A stretch of DNA of 64,000 bases from Blautia sp. MSJ-9 (GTDB taxonomy: Bacteria; Bacillota; Clostridia; Lachnospirales; Lachnospiraceae): the NCBI RefSeq assembly GCF_018919065.1, contig NZ_JAHLQG010000043.1:1-64000 (forward strand), written 5' to 3'. Below, piece after piece: positions 46,918 through 55,905 of this stretch (the stretch's first letter is position 1; every line of letters begins with the position of its first letter). Position numbers and translations under genes: made by a program. The notes beneath the pieces are model-generated. The model was not told the origin of the DNA, did no database searches, and saw only the letters and a program-made list of their open reading frames with translations.

Positions 46918-47042
46918 AGAGCGTGCTTGAAAAATCATTTCAAAGTAGATCATATGTCAAACAGCATGTCAGGAAATATATCAAAATTATCTTAAAAATA
47001 TATATCTAAACATATTCCGAAAGTATTTTTCAAACATACTCT
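46918..47042. repeat. Family B palindromic repeat, copy 2
   Basis: 125 bp with ends AGAGCGTGCTTGAAAAAT and, inverted, AGAGTATGTTTGAAAAAT. The outer 18-19 bases match copy 1 (20754-20917) closely; the interior is unrelated and AT-rich, as in internally deleted or diverged miniature elements. It lies between the binding-protein gene and the first permease. Confidence 0.7.
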
Positions 47043-47097
47043 GGCACACTTTAGGTCAGATGATCAAACATGAAAATAATAAAAGGGAGGCACCAAA

Positions 47098-48000
47098 ATG
47101 AATGAAAAAGGGATATCTCTGGCTCAGTTAAGACAGAGAAAAACACGTCAGACAGCGGCACTCTTTCTGGCACCTGTAGTCATTTTGTTAGTAGTATTTA
47201 TCGCGTATCCAATCATTGATACATTCATCACCAGTGGATATCAGTGGAATGGTATTTCCGCAGACAAAAAGATGATAGGACTTGCAAACTGGGCAAAATT
47301 GATCAAGGATACAAAATTCTGGACAGCATTTAAGAACAACGTTATTATCATGGTTTTATCCATTGTTATCCAGATTCCGCTAGGACTTGCAATGGCAACA
47401 TTCCTTGATTTTGGCGGTAAGAAACTTACAGTCTTTAAAGTTATCTGGTTTATCCCAATGCTTATGTCTTCTGTTGCAATCGGTTTCCTTTTCACATATG
47501 CACTTGCAACAAACGGCGGTATTGTCAGCACAATTTCCGGATGGTTCGGAGGCGGCAACATTGACCTTCTCGGTAACCCGAAATTAGCATTGCTTACAGT
47601 TATCCTTATCATTGCATGGCAGTTTACACCATTCTACATGGTTTACTTTATGGCTGGTTACACAAACATTCCATATGATGTATTTGAAGCAGCCAGAATC
47701 GACGGCGCTACAAGAGGACAGTATTTCTGGAAGATTGCACTTCCGCTTCTTGTTCCGTCAATCAAGAGTGCAGCCATCCTCTCAATGGTTGGATCTCTGA
47801 AATACTTCGACCTGATCTATGTTATGACAGGCGGTGGTCCTGGTACATCTACAGAATTGATGGCAACCTATATGTACAAAGAATCATTCAAGAACTTTAA
47901 CATGGGTTATGGTTCTGCCATTGCAGGCGGTATGTTTATCCTGATCACAATGGTATCTATGATCACAATGAAACTCATCAACGGAAAACAGGAGGATTAA
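47098..48000 (+). CDS. Sugar ABC transporter permease, MalF/UgpA type
   Basis: 300-residue inner-membrane component of a CUT1 importer with six predicted helices. The EAA loop that contacts the ATPase reads EAARIDGATRGQYFWKIALPLL (about 199-220). GGGAGG precedes the ATG. It is separated from its binding protein by terminator-like hairpins and a family B repeat, and from the second permease by only three bases. Confidence 0.93.
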   Translation: MNEKGISLAQLRQRKTRQTAALFLAPVVILLVVFIAYPIIDTFITSGYQWNGISADKKMIGLANWAKLIKDTKFWTAFKNNVIIMVLSIVIQIPLGLAMATFLDFGGKKLTVFKVIWFIPMLMSSVAIGFLFTYALATNGGIVSTISGWFGGGNIDLLGNPKLALLTVILIIAWQFTPFYMVYFMAGYTNIPYDVFEAARIDGATRGQYFWKIALPLLVPSIKSAAILSMVGSLKYFDLIYVMTGGGPGTSTELMATYMYKESFKNFNMGYGSAIAGGMFILITMVSMITMKLINGKQED

Positions 48001-48003
48001 GGA

Positions 48004-48852
48004 ATGGACAGCTATAAGAAAAGTAGAAGAAAAAGCATCATAGCCTGGATCATTGCTTTTGTTCTTGCTATCGGTGCAGCAATCGTATCATTTATGCCTT
48101 TTGTATTCATGGTACTGAACTCTTTCAAAGAGAAATTTGAAATGCTTACCAAAGGTGTATTCCAGCTTCCTGATAAACTGAACTGGTCTAACTATACGGA
48201 AGTACTTACAGGTGGATTTGGAAACTATTTTAAGAACAGTGTAATTGTTCTGGCAATCTCTCTGATCCTGTTACTGTTTATCTCAGCATGTGCTTCTTAC
48301 CCTCTGGCAAGATTTAAATTCAAAATGGCACAGCCGATCTACGCGATCATCGTAGCATGTATGTCAATTCCTGTACATATTACATTGATTCCTGTATTTA
48401 AAATGTCAAAGTCAACAGGACTTTATGACACAATCTGGTCACTGATCGGACCGTATATTGCATTCGCAGTTCCGATTTCTGTATTTATTCTGACCAGCTT
48501 TATGAAAGAGATTCCGAGAGAAATTGAAGAATCCGCTGAAATTGATGGATGTGGAAAAATTCAGATGTTCTTCTCCATGATCCTGCCGCTTTCCAAACCT
48601 GGAATGGCAACACTGGCAATCTACAATGGTGTAAATATGTGGAATGAGTTCTCATTCGCAAATACACTGACACAGTCCGCACAGAATCGTACACTGCCGC
48701 TGGCAATCTGGGAATTCCAGGGACAGTACTCCATGAACACACCAATGATCATGGCAGTTCTTACATTAACACTTTTACCAATGGTTATCATGTTTATTGT
48801 CTTCCAGGATAAACTGGTAAAAGGTATGACAGCAGGTGCTGTAAAGGGGTGA
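48004..48852 (+). CDS. Sugar ABC transporter permease, MalG/UgpE type
   Basis: 282 residues, six predicted helices, second half of the CUT1 permease pair. EAA loop EESAEIDGCGKIQMFFSMILPLSKPG (about 177-202). No ATPase gene follows in the window; Firmicutes commonly share one MsmK-type ATPase encoded elsewhere. AGGA just before the ATG. The next gene is the sensor kinase, 129 bases on, after an AAAATTTTTGC-containing palindrome (near 48911-48930). Confidence 0.93.
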   Translation: MDSYKKSRRKSIIAWIIAFVLAIGAAIVSFMPFVFMVLNSFKEKFEMLTKGVFQLPDKLNWSNYTEVLTGGFGNYFKNSVIVLAISLILLLFISACASYPLARFKFKMAQPIYAIIVACMSIPVHITLIPVFKMSKSTGLYDTIWSLIGPYIAFAVPISVFILTSFMKEIPREIEESAEIDGCGKIQMFFSMILPLSKPGMATLAIYNGVNMWNEFSFANTLTQSAQNRTLPLAIWEFQGQYSMNTPMIMAVLTLTLLPMVIMFIVFQDKLVKGMTAGAVKG

Positions 48853-48981
48853 TTCTTTCCGCAGAATCTGTTGTGTCCATTTACCGTTGAACATGGTATG
48901 ATATTAAGGGGGCAAAATTTTTGCCCCCTAATCGTGTACACGAGTATATGTGAAATTATATGACAGACGAGGAAAGACGAC

Positions 48982-50769
48982 ATGAACAAATGGAAAACGA
49001 AATTCGGCCGCTGGAAATTTGATAAAAAAATACTTTTGCTTGTAACCGCCAGTATTCTTATTGTAACACTGACGGTTGCAGGTGTTTCCCTGACTTTTTC
49101 GCTGGCATCGATGAAAGAGCAGTCGATAGAACTTCTACAGATGCAGAACAATACAGTCGCAGAATCTTTTCAGGGATCCATGGATTCATATAAAGAAATC
49201 GTATTGGGTACGATTATGGATGATTCTGTACAGAATTACTGCAGGCAGGTGCAGAGAAATGCGCTGAAAACAGCAGATATTAATGCAGTTTACAGTAAGC
49301 TTGAGAATCTGAATAATATGTATGAGAGTCTGAACTTTGCTGCTATTGTCAGTTCGGATTATGAGAGTTACTACTATAGGGGAAAAGGTTCTTTGTCAGT
49401 AACACAGTTTGAAGAAGTGTATCCTCAGGCATATGATAAAAGTAAATATGCGCAGAAAGGAACTCTGAAAGTTTCCTATAATAATGATTATTATAAAGGG
49501 AACAGATACACACTGAGCCTGTATTATCCGCTATATGATACCAGAAAAGTATCTGATGCCCAAGGTCTTCTGTGTATGAATTTCGATGACCCGGCAGTAC
49601 AGAGGATGCTGGCTGTGGGAGATTCTTCAGCGGAAACAAGAGTGGTTGACACAGGCGGAATGGTCCTGCTTTCGAAGGATAAAGAGGAGACAGGCCGTTA
49701 TGTAAATTACATAGATGAGATGGAAAATGGGATACAGATATTTACAAAGAATGGAAATATGTATGTATGTCAGAAAATAAAAAACTGGAACTATTATGTG
49801 GTTAGTTCGATTTCATCGTATAAACTGATGGAATCCGGATTCCGTACAATCGTTGTTGTGATCATTGTTCTGATCATAGTGCTGATCACTGTAAGCATTA
49901 TTATAAGAATTTTGGTCAAGAAGATGTATCAGCCTCTTGATAAGGTAGTATCCAAGATGGATCATGTTGCAACAGGATCCCTGAGAACACGAATTAATGT
50001 GGATAATATGGGAGAAGATTTTACCAAATTGGCGGTCGGCTTTAATTCCATGATGGACGAGATCGAAGTACTGATGGAACAGGTAAAACTGGAACAGCAT
50101 CAGCTGGAGCAGATTCGTTTTAATGCCCTTCAGTCGCAGATCCAGCCGCATTTCCTGTATAATACACTGGAATGTATCCACTGGCAGGCGATTGCTGAAG
50201 GAAATAAAGAAATTTCCACAATGGTAAAAGCACTTGCGAAGTATTACAGGATCTGTCTCAGCAAGGGACACGATGTGATACCAATCAGAGAAGAGATAGA
50301 ACACATCAGAAATTATATGATCATCCAGAACATGAGATACGACAATATTATCGGAAGTGAGATCGTCGTGGAATCTCGGGTGGAAGAAAGCCTGATACCG
50401 AAGCTGACCTTGCAGCCTTTGGTAGAGAATTCCATTTACCATGGAATGAAAGTAAAAGAGGGAAAAAAAGGTACGCTTTATCTTACCGCATATAAAGATG
50501 GGGATGAAGTTGTGATCAAAGTATCAGATACCGGTACAGGAATGAGTCAGGAACAGATAGATGAAATGAATGAACAGCTCTCCAGATATGAGGATTCCTT
50601 CGGATATGGAGTGCGGAATGTAAACAAGAGGATTGAACTTCTTTTTGGTGAAGGATATGGGCTTCATTATCAGAAGAATGATTCGGGTGGGGTAACTGTC
50701 GTAATCCATCTGCCATATCAGACAGAAATCAAAAAGAACACAGCGGGAGGCGAGTGGACGTGTGTATAG
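48982..50769 (+). CDS. Sensor histidine kinase, YesM type
   Basis: 595 residues. Membrane helices at about 17-39 and 288-311 enclose an extracellular sensor region of about 245 residues; a HAMP domain (about 312-365) links to the His_kinase domain with phospho-acceptor H390 in QIQPHFLYNTLE. The ATPase part has LVENSIYHGMK (N box) and SDTGTGMSQ and GYGVRNVNKRIELLFG (G boxes). Such kinases, paired with AraC-type regulators, control uptake of plant polysaccharide fragments. The 3' end overlaps the response regulator gene by 8 bases. Confidence 0.94.
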   Translation: MNKWKTKFGRWKFDKKILLLVTASILIVTLTVAGVSLTFSLASMKEQSIELLQMQNNTVAESFQGSMDSYKEIVLGTIMDDSVQNYCRQVQRNALKTADINAVYSKLENLNNMYESLNFAAIVSSDYESYYYRGKGSLSVTQFEEVYPQAYDKSKYAQKGTLKVSYNNDYYKGNRYTLSLYYPLYDTRKVSDAQGLLCMNFDDPAVQRMLAVGDSSAETRVVDTGGMVLLSKDKEETGRYVNYIDEMENGIQIFTKNGNMYVCQKIKNWNYYVVSSISSYKLMESGFRTIVVVIIVLIIVLITVSIIIRILVKKMYQPLDKVVSKMDHVATGSLRTRINVDNMGEDFTKLAVGFNSMMDEIEVLMEQVKLEQHQLEQIRFNALQSQIQPHFLYNTLECIHWQAIAEGNKEISTMVKALAKYYRICLSKGHDVIPIREEIEHIRNYMIIQNMRYDNIIGSEIVVESRVEESLIPKLTLQPLVENSIYHGMKVKEGKKGTLYLTAYKDGDEVVIKVSDTGTGMSQEQIDEMNEQLSRYEDSFGYGVRNVNKRIELLFGEGYGLHYQKNDSGGVTVVIHLPYQTEIKKNTAGGEWTCV

Positions 50770-52321
50770 AGTACTGATAGTTGATGACGAAAAAATGATA
50801 CGCATGGGTATGAAAAATGCCATAGACTGGAAGAAACTGGGAATTGACGATGTCTTTACTGCTGCGTCAGGAAACGAGGCTTTGAAGATTCTCAAAGAAG
50901 AAGGCCCTGAAATTATGGTTACAGATATCCAGATGACAGAAATGACGGGTCTGGAACTGATTAAAGCGGCCAGAGAATCAGTACCTGAACTGCGTGTGAT
51001 CGTGCTTACAGGATTTGATAATTTTGAGTATGCAAGAGAGAGCCTGCGGCTTCAGGTGCAGGATTTTTTCCTGAAACCGATTGACGAAGATGACCTTTTC
51101 GAGGCAATAGAAAAGCAGATAAATGAACTGAAAAAACAGGAGAATGAAGAAAGACATCAGGCCAGAATGTGGAGGTCTCAGGGATCTGTAGTTCAGATGA
51201 GGCTGGAGCAGTGTATGAGAAATTTGGTTCATGCGAAGGCAGATAACGAGATGCAGTTATACATTCTGCAGAATGATTTCCAGTTTGATGTTAAGCAGAA
51301 AATGAGCCTGATCCTTCTGGAACAGGGTATGTATACAGATCAGCAGAACGATGAAAAATTTCGTGCAATGTCTGTTAAAAATGTCTGTATGAGTATGGTG
51401 GATTCCCAGAACAGAGGAATCACATTCACAGATGATGACGGTACAATCGCGATTGTCTGTTTTGAAAAGAATGATGATGACAGCGTCCTGGAACAGATAG
51501 AAGAGTTGTCGGATGTGCTGAAGGATGAATTTGAATATAAACCAAAGATTACAGTTGGAAGTACTGTGCAGGGGTTTGAAAACCTGGCAATATCCTACAA
51601 TGATGCCAGATATCTTCTGGAACATGAGAAAAAGAATATTCAGGATATTATACAGACGATGGGGGCTCAGAACAAGAAGAAAATTTTCTGGGAAATCTAT
51701 GCGGAACTGCGAAATATCATGATTTCCAATATAGGAACTCCAGATTATGTACTGAAGGCATTTAACACCTTTTCTAAAGCAACGGAATCCTACAATCTTT
51801 CCTCTGCGGCTGTGCGTAGATGCTGTTTTGAGATTGCATCCTCTCTGATTTTTTCTTACATGGAAGAATCTTGTGATGTGGAAGAAGGAAAGCTGGATGC
51901 ACTCTCTAAAAGCCTGTCATCAGCAGGAAAAGAAGAGGCCTGTGAGATTACGAGAATGTTTATTGAGCAGCTTATTGGAAAAGATGAGGAGAATGTACAT
52001 TATACCATTTCCAATGCAAAACACTATATAGATGAGCATCTGGCAGAGGATATTTCTGTTTCCAGTATTGCAGCAAATCTTTATATCACACCGAATTATT
52101 TCTCCAGATTATTCAAGAGGATTACCGGTGAAGGATGTAACGAATATATTGTCAGAAAGAGGATCGAGAAAGCGAAAAGCCTGCTGGAAACTACCAGCAT
52201 TAAGACTGGAAAGATTGCTATGATGGTAGGATACAGGGATACAAATTATTTCTCTCTGGCATTTAAGAAACATACAGGAAAGTCACCGACAAAATACAGA
52301 GAAGAAATGCAGAATACATAA
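50762..52321 (+). CDS. Response regulator with AraC-type DNA-binding domain, YesN type
   Basis: 519 residues from a GTG start that overlaps the kinase gene by 8 bases, with GGGAGG upstream, so translation is probably coupled. Receiver domain 1-120 with acidic pocket D8-D9, phospho-acceptor D55 (VTDIQMTEMTG) and K106-type FLKPID. A long helical middle region (about 130-410) is typical of YesN proteins. Two AraC HTH motifs lie at the C-terminus (SVSSIAANLYITPNYFSRLFKRITG and KIAMMVGYRDTNYFSLAFKKHTGKSPTKYR). Likely activates the binding-protein/permease genes upstream and the GH3 gene downstream. Confidence 0.94.
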   Translation: MYRVLIVDDEKMIRMGMKNAIDWKKLGIDDVFTAASGNEALKILKEEGPEIMVTDIQMTEMTGLELIKAARESVPELRVIVLTGFDNFEYARESLRLQVQDFFLKPIDEDDLFEAIEKQINELKKQENEERHQARMWRSQGSVVQMRLEQCMRNLVHAKADNEMQLYILQNDFQFDVKQKMSLILLEQGMYTDQQNDEKFRAMSVKNVCMSMVDSQNRGITFTDDDGTIAIVCFEKNDDDSVLEQIEELSDVLKDEFEYKPKITVGSTVQGFENLAISYNDARYLLEHEKKNIQDIIQTMGAQNKKKIFWEIYAELRNIMISNIGTPDYVLKAFNTFSKATESYNLSSAAVRRCCFEIASSLIFSYMEESCDVEEGKLDALSKSLSSAGKEEACEITRMFIEQLIGKDEENVHYTISNAKHYIDEHLAEDISVSSIAANLYITPNYFSRLFKRITGEGCNEYIVRKRIEKAKSLLETTSIKTGKIAMMVGYRDTNYFSLAFKKHTGKSPTKYREEMQNT

Positions 52322-52404
52322 AGCACTTTTAAACACACTCTGGTATAGCGAAATTAAGTATCAGACGAACAAATATCAAACTATATAATACAGGAGGATC
52401 TGAA

Positions 52405-54525
52405 ATGAAAGACCACAGAAAAGAAAGAGCAGAAGCAAGAAAAAAAGCAGAGAAACTGGTATCCCAGATGACGATTCTGGAGAAGGCTTCCCAGCTAAAA
52501 TATGATGCTGCTCCTGTGAAGAGACTGGGTGTTCCAGCATACAATTACTGGAATGAAGCACTGCACGGAGTAGCCAGAGCGGGTGTGGCGACCATGTTTC
52601 CACAGGCAATCGCAATGGCAGCAGTATTTGACGATGAAGAGATGAAAAAAGTCGGTGATATCATCGCAACAGAAGGCAGAGCAAAATACAATGCATACTC
52701 CTCAAAAGAAGACAGAGACATTTATAAAGGTCTTACTTTCTGGTCACCGAACGTAAATATTTTCAGAGATCCGAGATGGGGAAGAGGTCATGAAACCTAC
52801 GGTGAAGATCCATATCTGACATCCAGACTTGGCGTGAAATTTGTAGAAGGGCTCCAGGGTGACGGACCTGTAATGAAAGCAGCAGCATGCGCAAAGCATT
52901 TTGCAGTACACAGTGGTCCGGAATCTCTCAGACATGAATTTGATGCACAGGCAAGTATGAAGGATATGTGGGAAACATACCTTCCGGCTTTTGAAGCACT
53001 TGTAACAGAAGCGGATGTTGAAGCTGTGATGGGGGCCTATAACAGAACAAACGGAGAACCATGCTGTGCACATAAATATCTTATGGAGGATGTCCTGAGA
53101 GGAAAATGGAAATTTGAAGGTCATTTTACTTCAGACTGCTGGGCGATCCGTGACTTCCATGAACATCATATGGTAACTTCTACACCAAGACAGTCCGCTG
53201 CTATGGCATTAAATGCAGGATGTGACCTGAACTGTGGAAATACATATCTTCATATGATGGGAGCTTACCAGGATGGACTTGTGACAGAAGAGAAAATCAC
53301 AGAATCCGCAGTAAGACTGCTGACAACCAGATACCTCCTGGGCTTATTTGACGGAAGTGAATATGATAAGATCCCGTACAGTGTGGTAGAGTGCAACGAG
53401 CATATTGATGAGGCCCTTAAGATGGCAAGAAAGAGCTGCGTACTTCTGAAGAATGACGGAGTGCTTCCGATTGATAAATCGAAAGTAAATACCATTGGTG
53501 TGATCGGACCGAATGCAGACAGCCGTGCTGCTCTGATTGGAAATTATCATGGAACTTCTTCAGAATATATCACTGTTCTTGAGGGAATCCGCGCAGAGGC
53601 AGGGGATGATGTAAGAATCCTTTACTCCCAGGGATGTGATTTATATAAAGATAAGGTTGAAAATCTGGCATGGGATCAGGACAGAATCTCTGAGGCAGTG
53701 ATCACAGCGGAGAACAGCGATGTGGTTGTACTCTGTGTAGGCCTGGATGAGACTCTGGAAGGAGAAGAAGGAGATACAGGAAATAGCGATGCATCCGGTG
53801 ATAAAGTTGACCTTCACCTTCCGAAAGTACAGGAAGAACTGATCGAGAAAGTAACTGCAGTAGGTAAACCTACCATCGTAGTTCTTATGGCAGGAAGTGC
53901 GATTGACCTGAACTATGCACAGGATAACTGCAATGGAATACTCCTTGCATGGTATCCGGGAGCAAGAGGCGGACGTGCAGTGGCAGACCTTCTCTTCGGA
54001 AAAGAATCTCCATCAGGAAAACTCCCGATCACTTTCTACAAAGATCTGGAAGGAATGCCGGAATTCACAGACTACTCCATGAAGAACAGAACTTATCGTT
54101 ACATGGAGAAAGAAGCACTTTATCCATTTGGATACGGACTTACATACAGCGATGCCTGCGTAACAGGTGCAGAGGTTGTTGGTGAAGTATCTGCGGAGTC
54201 CGACATTACATTAAAAGCAACTGTTAAGAATAACGGAACTGTAGACACAGATGAAGTTGTTCAGATATATATCAAAGATCTTGATTCTCCACTTGCAGTC
54301 CGCAATTACAGTCTTTGCGGATTTAAGAGAGTGTCGCTGAAAGCAGGAGAAGAGAAAACTGTAGAATTTACAGTTTCAAATAAAGCAATGAATGTAGTGG
54401 ATGAAGATGGTAACCGTTATATCGCAGGAAAACATTTCCGCTTATTTGCAGGTGTATCCCAGCCGGATGCAAGAAGTGCAGAACTGACAGGACATAAGCC
54501 GGTTGAAGTTGAGATCACACTTTAA
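52405..54525 (+). CDS. Intracellular glycoside hydrolase family 3 (beta-xylosidase/beta-glucosidase)
   Basis: 706 residues, no signal peptide. GH3 N-terminal barrel (about 30-260) with FRDPRWGRGHETYGEDP, CAKHFAVHSGPE and the nucleophile D244 in FTSDCWAIRDFH; GH3 C-terminal domain (about 330-580), where LEGEEGD (451-457) holds the probable acid/base Glu; a fibronectin-like C-terminal domain (about 605-690). Motifs around the nucleophile fit the xylosidase/arabinosidase side of GH3 better than cellobiases, but the substrate is inferred from GH43 and xylitol-type dehydrogenase neighbours. AGGAGG before the ATG. Confidence 0.9.
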   Translation: MKDHRKERAEARKKAEKLVSQMTILEKASQLKYDAAPVKRLGVPAYNYWNEALHGVARAGVATMFPQAIAMAAVFDDEEMKKVGDIIATEGRAKYNAYSSKEDRDIYKGLTFWSPNVNIFRDPRWGRGHETYGEDPYLTSRLGVKFVEGLQGDGPVMKAAACAKHFAVHSGPESLRHEFDAQASMKDMWETYLPAFEALVTEADVEAVMGAYNRTNGEPCCAHKYLMEDVLRGKWKFEGHFTSDCWAIRDFHEHHMVTSTPRQSAAMALNAGCDLNCGNTYLHMMGAYQDGLVTEEKITESAVRLLTTRYLLGLFDGSEYDKIPYSVVECNEHIDEALKMARKSCVLLKNDGVLPIDKSKVNTIGVIGPNADSRAALIGNYHGTSSEYITVLEGIRAEAGDDVRILYSQGCDLYKDKVENLAWDQDRISEAVITAENSDVVVLCVGLDETLEGEEGDTGNSDASGDKVDLHLPKVQEELIEKVTAVGKPTIVVLMAGSAIDLNYAQDNCNGILLAWYPGARGGRAVADLLFGKESPSGKLPITFYKDLEGMPEFTDYSMKNRTYRYMEKEALYPFGYGLTYSDACVTGAEVVGEVSAESDITLKATVKNNGTVDTDEVVQIYIKDLDSPLAVRNYSLCGFKRVSLKAGEEKTVEFTVSNKAMNVVDEDGNRYIAGKHFRLFAGVSQPDARSAELTGHKPVEVEITL

Positions 54526-54645
54526 CAAAATTTTATCCACTTGACTATTTAAACAGATCAGGTAGGCCACCTGCGTAGACTGTGAAAAGCAGGCAGGGGG
54601 ACAAAATAAAAAGCCATATCATATATGGACAGGAGGAACACAGAC

Positions 54646-55719
54646 ATGAAAAATAAAATTAAAAAAATATTACTTCTTGGAATGACAGCCGTGTTTACTG
54701 CTGGCATGGCAGGTACAGCAGTTATATCCTGTCCTGTATGGGCAGATGAAACAGAAGACGCAGCAGAGGAGTATGAGGCAGCAGAAGAAACAACAACAGG
54801 AGATGCCGGAGACGAAACTGCAGATAAGGCAGAAGATACAGCGGAAACTACAGAGCTGAAGAATGTAGAACATCCAAGAATGTCCACCTATTCCATCCGT
54901 AGCTTTTCCATTGTAAAGGACGGCGAAGAAGTATTTCAGATCAAACAGGAACCGGCAGATTATAAGATGGATTTCGACTACTGGGAGATTACCAATCCTT
55001 ATGATGAGATTGCAACAGTAAACACTGAGAATATGTATGAAATGTTTGGAGTACTGGTTGACTTTGATCTCAGTAACGGTGTTGATGCGGCAGATGCAGA
55101 TACCGGACTGGATAAGACACAGACTTATTTTACCGTAGATTTCGTAAACACAGTCAATGACGATACCGCCAGAGAAACACAGGACGCAGATGCAACAGCA
55201 ACAATCCTCATCGGAAATACAGATGATAACGGTGATTATTATGCATGTGTAAAAGGATATGAGGATGCAGTTTATCTGATTCCCAAAGAGTCTGTGAACA
55301 GCCTTCTGGAACTGAAACCATTTAATCTGCTTCTGAAGATCCCGGCACTGGTAAATATCGATACACTTGACAGCGTAGACATGAATATTGGGAAGAAAAC
55401 CTATACAATGAAGCTGGACGGTGGAGATTACAAGTTCGGTAAGAAGACTGTAAAGAAAGAGAAATTTACGGAACTGTATCAGGCGATTCAGAGTGTAATG
55501 CTTGATTCTGAGATTGAAGAGACAAAAGATGCAGCAGATAAAGAAGAAGTCCTGACTGTAACATTTCACAGAAACACAGAGGAAGCTCCGGAAGTAACTC
55601 TGAAATATTACACATACGATGATACTTATGATAGTGTGGAAATCAATGGAACTGAGAGATTTCTTGTAAAGGCTGAAGATGTAGATGCACTGGTGAAACA
55701 GATAAAAAAAGCATTTTAA
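54646..55719 (+). CDS. Secreted or lipid-anchored DUF4340-like protein
   Basis: The start at 54646 (MKNKIKKILLL, 357 residues) is chosen because AGGAGG is at 54631-54636; the frame from 54625 begins before it. N-terminal signal peptide; VISC (about 27-30) fits a lipobox, but VWA-D just after would also fit ordinary cleavage. A long acidic Glu/Ala/Thr/Asp linker (about 35-75) follows, then a DUF4340-type domain (FQIKQEPADYKMDFDYWEITNPYDEIATVN and later VKAEDVDALVKQIKKAF). Function unknown. Last forward gene of the sugar locus before a bidirectional terminator. Confidence 0.68.
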   Translation: MKNKIKKILLLGMTAVFTAGMAGTAVISCPVWADETEDAAEEYEAAEETTTGDAGDETADKAEDTAETTELKNVEHPRMSTYSIRSFSIVKDGEEVFQIKQEPADYKMDFDYWEITNPYDEIATVNTENMYEMFGVLVDFDLSNGVDAADADTGLDKTQTYFTVDFVNTVNDDTARETQDADATATILIGNTDDNGDYYACVKGYEDAVYLIPKESVNSLLELKPFNLLLKIPALVNIDTLDSVDMNIGKKTYTMKLDGGDYKFGKKTVKKEKFTELYQAIQSVMLDSEIEETKDAADKEEVLTVTFHRNTEEAPEVTLKYYTYDDTYDSVEINGTERFLVKAEDVDALVKQIKKAF

Positions 55720-55721
55720 TC

Positions 55722-55751
55722 AATAAACTGCTGAGCAGTTATTGGGTTATG
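55722..55751. repeat. Family C short repeat, copy 2
   Basis: Starts AATAAACTGCTGAGCAGTTA; 26 of 30 bases as in 23589-23618. AACTGCT-G-AGCAGTT makes a palindrome. It begins two bases after the stop codon of the DUF4340-like gene. A weaker relative (AAAGCTGCTGAATAGTTATG) follows the fbp stop near 17919. Confidence 0.45.
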
Positions 55752-55814
55752 TTCAAGAGGAGCAGAGGATGATTTTATCTGCCTGACTAAAAAGATATAG
55801 ATATTGTAAACAGT

Positions 55815-55857
55815 AAAAACGGATTGCGAAGCTCATATTGAGCGGCAATCCGTTTTT
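55815..55857. terminator. Bidirectional terminator
   Basis: AAAAACGGATTGC (55815-55827) pairs with GCAATCCGTTTTT (55845-55857); GCTC/GAGC continue the stem. Lies between the convergent DUF4340-like and GH43 genes. Confidence 0.9.
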
Positions 55858-55905
55858 GCGTTATATTGTTTGATTTTTTATGGCTTTGTTAATTGGAAAT
55901 AGCGA

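Noticed and set aside
54670-55569. 299-codon reverse ORF opposite the DUF4340-like gene
   Set aside because: Cys/Ile-rich translation typical of antisense to an acidic, Glu/Asp-rich gene; no start signals.
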